A DNA stretch of 64,000 bases, from NCBI RefSeq assembly GCF_004340525.1, contig NZ_SLWX01000006.1:62001-126000 (forward strand). Direction: 5' to 3'. The stretch comes from Chromatocurvus halotolerans. Lineage in GTDB: Bacteria > Pseudomonadota > Gammaproteobacteria > Pseudomonadales > Halieaceae. This document shows positions 43,475 through 50,727 of the stretch, one piece after another (position 1 is the stretch's first letter; each line of letters begins with the position of its first letter). Below the pieces are notes generated by a model. The model was given only the letters and a program-made list of their open reading frames with translations, was not told the origin of the DNA and ran no database searches. Made by a program: the position numbers and the translations under genes.

Positions 43475-44066
43475 ATACTCGAGATCTGTCGCGTTGGTGC
43501 CGTGTAGGGTCCAGGCGACGCCATAATCTCCACCCGGCACAATACGGATACCGCATTCGCGCATCTCCTGCGTGCCCTTGACGGGGAACTTCCGAAGTTT
43601 CGCGCGCCGGTGATTGCATCTCCCGGCGTCGCATGGGCATGGCGTCAATGCGCGAGAACAGCTCGTCGATGTTCAGGCGCGACGCGCGCATCTTGACACC
43701 ACCATCCTTGCCGATCAGCAGCACGCGTTGATCGCCGCTGACCGACTCGCCCAGATCGTCTGCAAACGTCGGTGCGACCGCGCCGGGGAAGTTCGTCACC
43801 AGAACCTCACCATCCAGGACAAACCAGACTGCGTCGCGCTCCTCGAGTCCAGGGGTATGTTCTTTCAGTGCTGCGATATCCTCTGCAACCGACGCCGAGC
43901 CCGATGACAGCACGATAATGACGCGGTTTTTCCAGCGCAGATCCGACAGGTTCCTGAGGCTGAGGGCTTCGAAGCCCGATGCCAATGAACCCGATTGTTC
44001 CGCAGAAGACATTGTCGATGTGATCAAGGCCAGCGCCAACATTACGCTACAGGTTCCACGGTGCAT
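43383..44066 (-). CDS. DUF4174 protein with an aberrant run-on C-terminus
   Basis: 227 residues from ATG 44066 (AAGGGG upstream; signal peptide MHRGTCSVMLALALITSTMS). The DUF4174 body is clear: LSDLRWKNRVIIVLSS (about 40-55), VWFVLDGEVLV and VLLIGKDGGVKMRAS (about 115-129), ending in LFSRIDAMPMRRREM near residue 149, where family members stop. Here the frame continues about 75 more residues of Arg- and Ser-rich sequence with no family match, passing through an amidohydrolase relic in another frame and overlapping the cytochrome gene. The normal stop was evidently lost by a rearrangement near 43605. The body may still be functional. Family function unknown. Confidence 0.65.
   Translation of the reverse strand: MHRGTCSVMLALALITSTMSSAEQSGSLASGFEALSLRNLSDLRWKNRVIIVLSSGSASVAEDIAALKEHTPGLEERDAVWFVLDGEVLVTNFPGAVAPTFADDLGESVSGDQRVLLIGKDGGVKMRASRLNIDELFSRIDAMPMRRREMQSPARETSEVPRQGHAGDARMRYPYCAGWRLWRRLDPTRHQRDRSRVFRSGNGSSDPSTSAPECTWSAGTRRHQSAA
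43472..43605 (-). pseudogene. Relic of an imidazolonepropionase-like amidohydrolase
   Basis: In a frame different from the DUF4174 run-on, the minus strand encodes KLRKFPVKGTQEMRECGIRI followed by VPGGDYGVAWTLHGTNATDL. I recognise this as the late barrel segment of imidazolonepropionase-like amidohydrolases (usually a PGGDYGFAWTPHGTNARDLEY-like stretch). Only about 45 residues survive, cut on the 5' side at the end of DUF4174 and on the 3' side at the end of the cytochrome gene. It cannot be functional; it is a deletion scar. Confidence 0.6.
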
Positions 44067-44252
44067 CGGGATTCCCCTTATTCCCATTAAAGCCCTGATA
44101 CCAGAAGGCATATGACCATCGGATGATGAGCTTCAGGGCGACAAACCGTCAATGATATGATGATGCACGAGGCTGGGTGATCCAGCACACCTGGATGGAG
44201 ACGAAAATATCCGTGTCGACAAGTCGCCTTTGTGCTGGTTTCGGGAGTGGAA

Positions 44253-45173
44253 GTGAAGCCTGACGCGCAGTCCATCGTTCTCCTCGATGGCGGGCTTGGC
44301 CAGGAAATCTACCGCAGGGCGAAGGACATAAGCTCTCCACTGTGGTCGGTTGCCGTCATGCTCGAAAAACCCGAGATTGTCACGGCTGTTCACGCAGACT
44401 TTATCCGTGCGGGAGCCCGAACCCTGACCCTGAATACCTATACCGCCACGCCCGATCGTCTACGAAAAAATGGGGCTCTCAGTCAGATGGGCGCTATTCA
44501 CCATCAGGCGTTCGAAGCGCTGGAGAGAGCCATGGAAGCGACGGGTACCGAGGTGGATGTTGCTGGTTGCCTCCCACCGTTGTTCGGGAGCTACAGGGGC
44601 CAGCCGGAACGATCTTTCGAGGATTTGCGCGGGGAATACGCGACGCTCGTCGAGCTCCAGCAACGTGCCGACGTCATGTTGATTGAAACCATGACCAACA
44701 CCCTTGAAGCACGGGCAGCATGCGATGCGGCGAGGGAACTCGGCAAACCCTTTGCCGTGTCATTCCGCCTGGAGGCGAATGGTGGCCTGAAATCGGGTGA
44801 AAGCCTCGCGAAAGCCGTCTCTACGGCTGCACATTACGCACCCACGGCCGTGATGTTGAATTGCTGTGACCTCGAAACACTCACCACCGCGATGCCCGAA
44901 CTGGTTGCACTCTATCCAAGGGTAGGCGGCTACGCCAATGCGTTTGAAAGTGTCGAGAGCGTAGCGAACGGTGGACTGGTAGACACCCTTGAAGCACGGG
45001 AGGACGTCTCACCGGCAACCTATGGCGCGGCCGTGGAACAGTGGTTGAACAATGGCGCCGTGGTTACCGGTGGTTGTTGTGAGATTACACCCGCCCACAT
45101 CCGTTATCTGGCGGATAGCTTCAACAATCAATGCGAGATCATCGGGTTGTCGCAGTTGGGGGCCCGGCCATAG
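44253..45173 (+). CDS. Homocysteine S-methyltransferase family protein
   Basis: 306 residues from GTG 44253 (GGGAG five bases upstream); GTG 44232 would add seven. The barrel opens LLDGGLGQEI and carries the zinc ligands LNCCDLETL (first Cys, about 205) and VVTGGCCEITPAHI (Cys pair, about 275), as in MmuM and Hcy-methyltransferase domains. Methyl donor and acceptor are uncertain; S-methylmethionine and homocysteine are typical for stand-alone members. LLDGGLGQEIYRR also matches the short family of about 310 residues annotated as homocysteine S-methyltransferase. Single gene. Confidence 0.85.
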   Translation: MKPDAQSIVLLDGGLGQEIYRRAKDISSPLWSVAVMLEKPEIVTAVHADFIRAGARTLTLNTYTATPDRLRKNGALSQMGAIHHQAFEALERAMEATGTEVDVAGCLPPLFGSYRGQPERSFEDLRGEYATLVELQQRADVMLIETMTNTLEARAACDAARELGKPFAVSFRLEANGGLKSGESLAKAVSTAAHYAPTAVMLNCCDLETLTTAMPELVALYPRVGGYANAFESVESVANGGLVDTLEAREDVSPATYGAAVEQWLNNGAVVTGGCCEITPAHIRYLADSFNNQCEIIGLSQLGARP

Positions 45174-45259
45174 AAGGACTGATCACCTGAACGGCTTGTT
45201 GTGTTCAACAGCAAAACATCAGGCGTTGTTGACGTGTCCATAACAAGGGAGTGCCACCG

Positions 45260-45835
45260 CTAAAACCGGTATCCCAGCGAGAGCCGAACGGCGTCGTAAT
45301 CCACTTGCGACGACTGGTATTCAAGGCCAACATCCAAGCGTGGCAGGAATTGCCATGTGACGCCAGCGCCGTAGGTGAACGCTGTGCCCGAATCATCGGG
45401 AAGAACATCATCCCGATCCAGTTTCCATCGCTGTGCACCCAGGGTCCCGAACACCGTCCAGTCAGGTGCAAATTCATAGCGCGGAAGCAGGGCCGCGTGC
45501 CATGATCTGAGGCCAACCTCTTCACGAATGACCACAGCGGGACAGATCGCGTCCGCGGGACATGTGTTCACACCACGCAGGTTGTCCGCCTCCTCGTACA
45601 TCACGCGAACTCCAAGCATGGGCAACACATCATAGCCAAGGCTGACACCCAGAGCGGTTGCATCATCATCCACGTCGTTCCACCAGGGCCCGCTGTCCGT
45701 TACCCGTCGACTGACCTCGGCCACTCCCACGTGGAGCGCAGCGGACCATGGCTTGTCCTGCGCGCTCGCAGACGGCAGGCCCGGCGCTACGAATGGGAGA
45801 ACAAGCAGCGTCATCGTGATGACTGAAGATCGCAT
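45260..45835 (-). CDS. Small outer-membrane beta-barrel protein
   Basis: 191 residues from ATG 45835, downstream of GGAGGGAAAATTCC. The signal peptide ends SASAQDK. Eight amphipathic strands are apparent, the last VDYDAVRLSLGYRF ending in Phe, the pattern of OmpA/OmpX-like 8-stranded barrels. One Cys pair (NTCPADAICP) probably forms a disulfide in a loop. Function not inferable. Convergent with the methyltransferase gene. Confidence 0.75.
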   Translation of the reverse strand: MRSSVITMTLLVLPFVAPGLPSASAQDKPWSAALHVGVAEVSRRVTDSGPWWNDVDDDATALGVSLGYDVLPMLGVRVMYEEADNLRGVNTCPADAICPAVVIREEVGLRSWHAALLPRYEFAPDWTVFGTLGAQRWKLDRDDVLPDDSGTAFTYGAGVTWQFLPRLDVGLEYQSSQVDYDAVRLSLGYRF

Positions 45836-46344
45836 GGAATTTTCCCTCCTGCTTTCCTCTATGCATTTCATAAAGACGAGGCTACCGCCTGGTGGCGGCG
45901 TCTTTCAAGCGACGTGGAACCTATGCTGGCGATACGCAGATCCGCTGTTATATGCTCACGACATGCGTGCGGCGCTATTTCATGCTGCCTGGCGTGATCC
46001 TGCCACCGGGCAAACCCTATCGTCGTGTAGAGCTGATCGCAGGCATTAGCGTCTTCACCCTCCTTATTGCTCTGAGACTACCCGAATCTGGCATTCCACC
46101 CGCGACTGTAAACAAACGGCAACGCCATCGAAATCAGCCTGTAACAAATCTATGGCTTACTTTTGGGCAAGACTCAGGAAAATAAGAATGGCCGACATAC
46201 TGATAGGCAAATGAAAAGGGGCCCCGTTGGGGCCCTTCGGTTTGATGAATACAGGGATAACAGGGGCGTAGCCCGGGGTTGAGTGAGTCGATAGGTCAAT
46301 AGCTGTTCCGGTGTTGCCTGCTTGAGACCCCTGAAAAAGGACGG
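45836..46344. other. Non-coding interval with a hairpin and a terminator
   Basis: 509 bases without a convincing gene. Next to the barrel gene is a hairpin, AAAGACG (45872-45878) with CGTCTTT (45899-45905), enclosing an inner CCGCC/GGCGG stem with a 6-base one-sided bulge; it would lie in the 5' leader of the barrel mRNA. At the other end is the tatA terminator. A weak open frame at 45892-46185 on the plus strand has no ribosome site or family signal. Confidence 0.5.
46214..46237 (-). terminator. Intrinsic terminator of the phoX-tatA unit
   Basis: GGGCCCC (46219-46225) and GGGGCCC (46229-46235) form a 7-bp stem with a 3-base loop, extendable by two weak pairs. Read on the minus strand it is followed by TTTTCATTT, so it is a good rho-independent terminator, 108 bases beyond the tatA stop. 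Confidence 0.75.
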
Positions 46345-46503
46345 TTACTCAACCGGGCTGTCATCCCGCATGGCCTTTCGGAAGCCTGAAATAGCGTTCC
46401 CCAGATCAGCACCCAGGGATCCAAGATGCTTGCCGCCAAATACCAGCAAGATCATCGCAAACACAATTAGTAGCTGCCAGACTCCAATTCCACCAATACC
46501 CAT
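46345..46503 (-). CDS. tatA: TatA/E-type twin-arginine translocase subunit
   Basis: 52 residues, ATG 46503 to TAA 46345. Short outside part MGIGGIG, a membrane helix VWQLLIVFAMILLVFGGKH with the FGGKHLG hinge (TatA has FGxKxL), then the amphipathic helix SLGADLGNAISGFRKAMRDD, all hallmarks of TatA. Shorter than E. coli TatA (89), nearer TatE. It lies 64 bases downstream of the Tat substrate PhoX with no tatB or tatC nearby, so it appears to be a substrate-linked extra TatA. Confidence 0.9.
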   Translation of the reverse strand: MGIGGIGVWQLLIVFAMILLVFGGKHLGSLGADLGNAISGFRKAMRDDSPVE

Positions 46504-46567
46504 TTGTCAATCTCCCTGAAACGTGAAGATGGGGGCGCAGAGCGCCCCCGCGTAATACATTGGCCAA

Positions 46568-48541
46568 TCAGGAACCGACCCTACCGCCGTCCTTGCGACG
46601 CAGCACGACCGTGCAATCACGCGGTACGCGCCCACTGCCATCCGGTGCCGGGAAGTTTGTCGCGGCGGGGCTGCCATTACCGGGGTGCTGCACATTGATA
46701 AATGCATAGCGATAATCGGGCGTAGTTGCGTAACCCGTAATCTCATCCCCGGAGACACCAACAAACAGACGCTTTGGCTCCGGCTTTCCGGGCGCAGTCG
46801 TATCGAACACCACCAGCTGGTCCTGCAGGCCGTCAGGCTGACCGCCATCCGTGCCGATGAACAGACGGCCTTCGTCGTCAGCCCACGCTGCGTCGGGGTC
46901 CGTTACGACATTTTCCGTGCCACGTGTATCTGAGGCGAGGAAAAACAGCTCCCAGTTGAACCGATTGCTGTTGCGATCGACTGTCTTGATGATATGGCCG
47001 TCTGTGTTCGGGGCCTCCGGATTGGCAGCATTGGGCTCAGTTCGTGCACCGTTGTTCGTCAGAGCCCAATAGACCTCTCCGTCCTTTCCGATGGTGGCCC
47101 ACTCGGGTCGATCCATGGGGGTTGCACCGACGTGGTCAGCCGCGAGGCGCGTGAACACCAGCAGTTCTGCCTGGTCGGCAAACATATCGCCAAGCGTCTT
47201 GCCGTCCTTGAACGGCTTCGGGTTGTCGACGGACAGCTCAATCCACTCACCCGTGCCGTCAGCATTGAAGCGCGCTACATACAGGCGTCCATCATCAAGC
47301 GGACTCTCGCCGCGGCGGATGTAATTACGCCAGGGCTGTCTTGACTCGTACTTGTAGCAGTAATCAAAGACCTGGTCATCACCCATGTAGGCGGCGATAT
47401 GACCGCCCTTGATTTCCTTGATCGCCACCGCCTCATGCTTGAAGCGGCCCAGTGCCGTGCGCTTGACGGGTTTTGCATCGGGATTGAACGGATCGATCTC
47501 GACACACCAGCCAAAGCGGTGCTGTTCGTTTGCGTAATCTTCATTTGCAAGATCAAAGCGCTCGTCAAACAGGTGCCATCCATAACCGAATCCATTGTTA
47601 CTAAAGCCGTAGCGATCCTGGGCGCTGTCATTTTGCCGATCCGGCTCATTCGAACCGAAGTAGCCGTTGAAGTTCTCCTCGCAAGTTATGTAGGTGCCCC
47701 AGGGAGTTGGACCGGAGCCACAGTTGTTGGCCGTACCCATGGGCGGGTTACCCGCCAGATTCTGCAGCAGCGGACTGCCCGCGGCTGGTCCCGAGAACGT
47801 CACCTCTGTGTTGACGTGTATGCGCCGATTGAATCGGCTATCGGTGACGAGTTCCCAATCATCGCTGCCGCGGGCCTTGCGGATGTCGGCCACCGTGACG
47901 CCGTGCACGTGCTGCGACAGGCGTACATCCTCCAATGAATCCGGCATTGCCTTGCCCAGCACATGGCCATTGGTGCCGTACTCATGATTGACTACCAACA
48001 GGCCACGAGTACTGCTCAGCTGGTAGCCATTGGCGACAAAATCGCTATAGCGGTTGTTTTCGGGATAGAACCACATGCCATCGTGGCCGATGCCGACTTG
48101 CCGGGTGGCTTCGTCCGCCGTGGGTCGGCTATCGGGATCTCCATCATAGCCAGTGGCACCCGACACCAGCGGCGTGCCCCAGGGAATGAGAGTCTGGTAT
48201 TCGTAATCGTTTGAAATATGCGGAATACGGGCATTCGAAGAACCCTGCTCCACGCTTACCGGTGTAAAGGTAACAAGATTGCCGGCATCCACGCCGGACT
48301 GAAAGGGTTTACCTTTCGCCTTGCCGTTGGCTTTTCCGTTACCTTTGCCAGCGGCCTTGGCAAGAGCCGATGGCGCGAAAAAGCCCGCTGCCGCCGCTGC
48401 CAGGCTGCCCTTCATGAGGCTACGTCGGGCGACACCTCGATTTACGATATCAGAGAAGTGCGTATTGCCTGAAATATTTGAGGCAACATTCTCCATATCA
48501 TCGTGCAGGCTTGCATTATTGGGGGAATTATCAGTGATCAT
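46568..48541 (-). CDS. phoX: PhoX-type alkaline phosphatase (DUF839), Tat-exported
   Basis: 657 residues, start after GGAGAATGCG. A long Tat signal with VARRSLMKGSLAAAAAGFFA (about 37-56) follows an n-region of about 37 residues, as in PhoX. The body is DUF839/PhoX: GIGHDGMWFYPE, LLVVNHEYGTNGHVL, GTYITCEENFNGYFG and FKHEAVAIKEIKGGHIAAYM, with acidic residues and Cys likely placed for the Ca/Fe cofactor. Releases phosphate from phosphoesters in the periplasm. An upstream Pho-box-like repeat and the tatA gene downstream suggest phosphate-starvation control with dedicated export. Confidence 0.87.
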   Translation of the reverse strand: MITDNSPNNASLHDDMENVASNISGNTHFSDIVNRGVARRSLMKGSLAAAAAGFFAPSALAKAAGKGNGKANGKAKGKPFQSGVDAGNLVTFTPVSVEQGSSNARIPHISNDYEYQTLIPWGTPLVSGATGYDGDPDSRPTADEATRQVGIGHDGMWFYPENNRYSDFVANGYQLSSTRGLLVVNHEYGTNGHVLGKAMPDSLEDVRLSQHVHGVTVADIRKARGSDDWELVTDSRFNRRIHVNTEVTFSGPAAGSPLLQNLAGNPPMGTANNCGSGPTPWGTYITCEENFNGYFGSNEPDRQNDSAQDRYGFSNNGFGYGWHLFDERFDLANEDYANEQHRFGWCVEIDPFNPDAKPVKRTALGRFKHEAVAIKEIKGGHIAAYMGDDQVFDYCYKYESRQPWRNYIRRGESPLDDGRLYVARFNADGTGEWIELSVDNPKPFKDGKTLGDMFADQAELLVFTRLAADHVGATPMDRPEWATIGKDGEVYWALTNNGARTEPNAANPEAPNTDGHIIKTVDRNSNRFNWELFFLASDTRGTENVVTDPDAAWADDEGRLFIGTDGGQPDGLQDQLVVFDTTAPGKPEPKRLFVGVSGDEITGYATTPDYRYAFINVQHPGNGSPAATNFPAPDGSGRVPRDCTVVLRRKDGGRVGS

Positions 48542-48659
48542 CGCATTCTCCAGTTGTGTAGCGAAGCTGATCGGATGGCGCTGCCACGAGACAGGAAAGT
48601 GTCCGCGTGCGCAGCATCAATACGCTACGCCCTCTCGATGAACAAAAAGCGTTATTTAA

Positions 48660-48688
48660 AAGACAGTTTGGAGAAGGTTGTGTGACAA
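48660..48688 (-). promoter_or_regulatory. Candidate PhoB-binding box upstream of phoX
   Basis: On the minus strand, TTGTCAC-N4-CCTTCTC-N4-CTGTCTT. The three 7-base units are in exact 11-base phase, like the CTGTCAT-N4 repeats of Pho boxes. The outer units match the consensus at 5 and 6 of 7 positions, the middle at only 3. It lies about 120-150 bases before the phoX start. Moderate evidence that gains weight from the PhoX call. Confidence 0.35.
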
Positions 48689-48760
48689 GGACGAAGTGTG
48701 CGATTTATCACCCCATCACTTTCTCAAGGCCTGACAGAACGCCGATCCCGACGGCGGCAG

Positions 48761-48948
48761 GAGTCGTGGCCTGCTGAGCCTCATGCGCCGCCATGTGGCG
48801 TTTCTCGAAGAGCAACGGGGTCACTGAGGGTCACCATACCAAGATGGAAATGATGACCAGGAGGGCTTACGGATTCAGGAATTTTGAGAACTATCGATTG
48901 AGAGTCTTAACCCATTGTGGATGGGATGGCATTATTAATCGCGTTTAG
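48761..48948 (+). pseudogene. ISL3-family transposase C-terminal relic
   Basis: From 48793 the plus strand encodes MWRFSKSNGVTEGHHTKMEM followed by MTRRAYGFRNFENYRLRVL and ends TAG at 48946-48948. The NGxTEGxHxKMExxxRxAYGFRNFxNYRLRV pattern is the conserved end of ISL3 (IS204/IS1001/IS1165) transposases. Upstream the reading continues in another frame (WPAEP near 48767-48781), showing a frameshift, and the rest of the gene is missing. The element is dead. Possible end sequence GGCTCTACCCACTTAACGG lies on the minus strand near 48968-48986. Confidence 0.75.
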
Positions 48949-48973
48949 TGAAAACCGGTGCATCCCCCGTTAA

Positions 48974-49009
48974 GTGGGTAGAGCCGGAGAGCCTAGGTGG
49001 GTAGAGCCG
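48974..49009. repeat. 13-bp direct repeat beside tRNA-Ser
   Basis: GTGGGTAGAGCCG occurs at 48974-48986 and again at 48997-49009, 23 bases apart, between the transposase relic and the tRNA 3' end. Read on the minus strand it starts with GGCTCT, like the terminal inverted repeats of ISL3 elements, so it may be one or two leftover IS ends. Confidence 0.5.
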
Positions 49010-49019
49010 AGCCGATAAA

Positions 49020-49112
49020 TGGCGGAGAGAGAGGGATTCGAACCCTCGATAGGGCTATAAACCCTATACTCCCTTAGCAGGGGAGCGCCTTCAGCCACTC
49101 GGCCACCTCTCC
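49020..49112 (-). tRNA. tRNA-Ser (anticodon GCT)
   Basis: 93 bases including an encoded CCA end (49020-49022). Acceptor GGAGAGG pairs with TCTCTCC. The anticodon stem-loop CTCCCCTGCTAAGGGAG gives GCT, for serine codons AGC/AGU. A long variable arm (TATAGGGTTTATAGCCCTAT) confirms a class II serine tRNA, and the T-arm is GAGGGTTCGAATCCCTC. Position next to csrA matches serV in E. coli. Confidence 0.95.
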
Positions 49113-49167
49113 GTGGCGCGGAATCATATCACTGGGCGAGACAAGAAATCAAAAAATCAGATTCCCG

Positions 49168-49356
49168 TCAGGAGGACTCGTTGTCTTCGGCCGGCTTGTC
49201 AGCAATACGCTGGTAGATCTCTTCCCGGTGCACCGCCACGTCCTTGGGCGCATCGACGCCAATACGGACCTGGTTTCCCTTGACGCCGAGTACGGTGATA
49301 GTGATGTTGTCGCCAACGATGAGCGACTCGTTTACCTTGCGCGTGAGAATCAACAT
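49168..49356 (-). CDS. csrA: CsrA, carbon storage regulator (RNA-binding)
   Basis: 62 residues from ATG 49356. The sequence [20 protein letters not shown], then [19 protein letters not shown] with Arg44-type RNA-contact VHREEIY, is classical CsrA/RsmA. It dimerises and binds GGA motifs in mRNA leaders to control translation and stability. Its position between lysC and tRNA-Ser is the standard gammaproteobacterial order. A longer in-frame reading to 49476 is not needed. Confidence 0.97.
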   Translation of the reverse strand: MLILTRKVNESLIVGDNITITVLGVKGNQVRIGVDAPKDVAVHREEIYQRIADKPAEDNESS

Positions 49357-49485
49357 ATCGTTCAGCCTGTATCGTCCGTGATCGCCGCAGTCGGCGCTTG
49401 CTTGCGGATGCCGGGCCACTCTCACCCCGCCCCATCGATACCGTTCTAGCGGTTTACCCACCGCAGACCAACCCATTCCGTGGGC

Positions 49486-50727
49486 TTAGGCAGCGTGCTC
49501 GTCCCGGGGTTCCCCGTCCAGCCCGAATGAGGAATGCAGCGCGCGCACGGCGAGCTCCATGTATTTTTCCTCGATGATCACCGAAATCTTGATTTCAGAC
49601 GTCGTGATCATCTGGATATTGATGCCGACCTCGGCCAGGGCCGCGAACATCTGACTGGCAACGCCGGCGTGGGAACGCATGCCAACGCCAACAACGGAAA
49701 CCTTGGCGATGCGGCTGTCGCTGCGAACCTCGGCAGAATCCATGGTTGCGACCACCTCGCGCAATACCGCCTCGGCCTCGGCCAGATCGTTGCGGGCGAC
49801 GGTGAAGGTGAAGTCGGTGGTGTTATCGCCGGCGACATTTTGCACAATGACGTCGACTTCGATATTGGCTTCGCCAATCGGCCCGAGAATGCGATAGGCG
49901 GCGCCCGGCGTATCGGGCACGCCGCGCACGGTGAGCTTGGCCTCGTCGCGATTGAAGGCGATGCCGGCAATGGTTGGCGTTTCCATGGACTCGTCCTCCT
50001 CGAGGGTGATCAGCGTGCCCGGGCCGTCCTTGAAGCTGTGCAGGACACGCAGCGGCACATGGTATTTACCGGCGAATTCCACGGCGCGTATCTGCAGCAC
50101 GCGGGAGCCCATACTGGCCATTTCCAGCATCTCCTCGAAGGTGATGCGATCGAGGCGTCGCGCGCCGTCCACAACCCGCGGGTCCGTGGTGTAGACGCCG
50201 TCGACGTCCGTATAGATCTGGCATTCGTCGGCCTTCAATGCCGCCGCCAACGCGACGGCAGTGGTGTCCGAGCCGCCTCTGCCGAGCGTCGTGATGTTGC
50301 CGTGCTCGTCCACGCCCTGAAAGCCGGCCACGACCACTACGCTGCCCCTGGCAAGATCGGCGTGCATTCGCTGGTTGTCGATCTCGCGGATGCGCGCCTT
50401 GGTGTGGGCACTGTCGGTGAGGATGCGCACCTGGGAGCCGGTGTAGCTCCTGGCGCTGAGCCCGCGCTTCTCCAGCGCCATGGCGAGCAGCGCCGTGGTC
50501 ACCTGCTCACCAGTGGAAACCAGCACGTCGAGTTCACGCGGCAGGGGGTGCTCGGTGATTTCGTGCGCCATGCCGATGAGCCGATTGGTTTCGCCACTCA
50601 TGGCGGACACCACAACCACGATATCGTGACCTGAGGCGCGAAAGGCGGCGACTTTATCCGCTACCTGCTCAATACGGGCGACTGAGCCGACAGAGGTACC
50701 GCCGAACTTCTGGACAATCAGACTCAC
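49486..50727 (-). CDS. lysC: Aspartokinase
   Basis: 413 residues. N-terminal kinase domain with [11 protein letters not shown] (about 4-14) and [16 protein letters not shown] (about 150), then two ACT domains (about 265-400) for feedback by lysine or threonine. Phosphorylates aspartate, the first step to lysine, threonine, methionine and diaminopimelate. The start overlaps the alaS stop by four bases (ATGA), so the two are co-transcribed. Length matches the monofunctional alpha-type (about 410). Confidence 0.96.
   Translation of the reverse strand: MSLIVQKFGGTSVGSVARIEQVADKVAAFRASGHDIVVVVSAMSGETNRLIGMAHEITEHPLPRELDVLVSTGEQVTTALLAMALEKRGLSARSYTGSQVRILTDSAHTKARIREIDNQRMHADLARGSVVVVAGFQGVDEHGNITTLGRGGSDTTAVALAAALKADECQIYTDVDGVYTTDPRVVDGARRLDRITFEEMLEMASMGSRVLQIRAVEFAGKYHVPLRVLHSFKDGPGTLITLEEDESMETPTIAGIAFNRDEAKLTVRGVPDTPGAAYRILGPIGEANIEVDVIVQNVAGDNTTDFTFTVARNDLAEAEAVLREVVATMDSAEVRSDSRIAKVSVVGVGMRSHAGVASQMFAALAEVGINIQMITTSEIKISVIIEEKYMELAVRALHSSFGLDGEPRDEHAA

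Larger units (their letters stand above)
48542..49019. other. Interval between phoX and tRNA-Ser: promoter, IS relic and repeat
   Basis: 478 bases. From left to right: the phoX leader and a candidate Pho box (48660-48688), an ISL3-type transposase relic on the plus strand (48761-48948), and a 13-bp direct repeat (48974-49009) next to the 3' end of tRNA-Ser. No intact gene. Confidence 0.6.

Noticed and set aside
45872..45905. Hairpin in front of the small barrel gene as a riboswitch
   Set aside because: It is a simple interrupted stem without the conserved core of any riboswitch class I know; kept only as a note in the interval entry.
45892..46185. Plus-strand frame of 97 codons between the barrel gene and tatA
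   Set aside because: No ribosome site and no family resemblance. One hydrophobic stretch is present, but other evidence is lacking.
48974..49009. Possible start of a CRISPR or longer repeat array
   Set aside because: Only two copies of 13 bp occur, with no spacers or cas genes, and the sequence looks like IS ends.
49534..50634. Plus-strand open frame of 366 codons opposite lysC
   Set aside because: Antisense of a certain aspartokinase; no plausible protein features.
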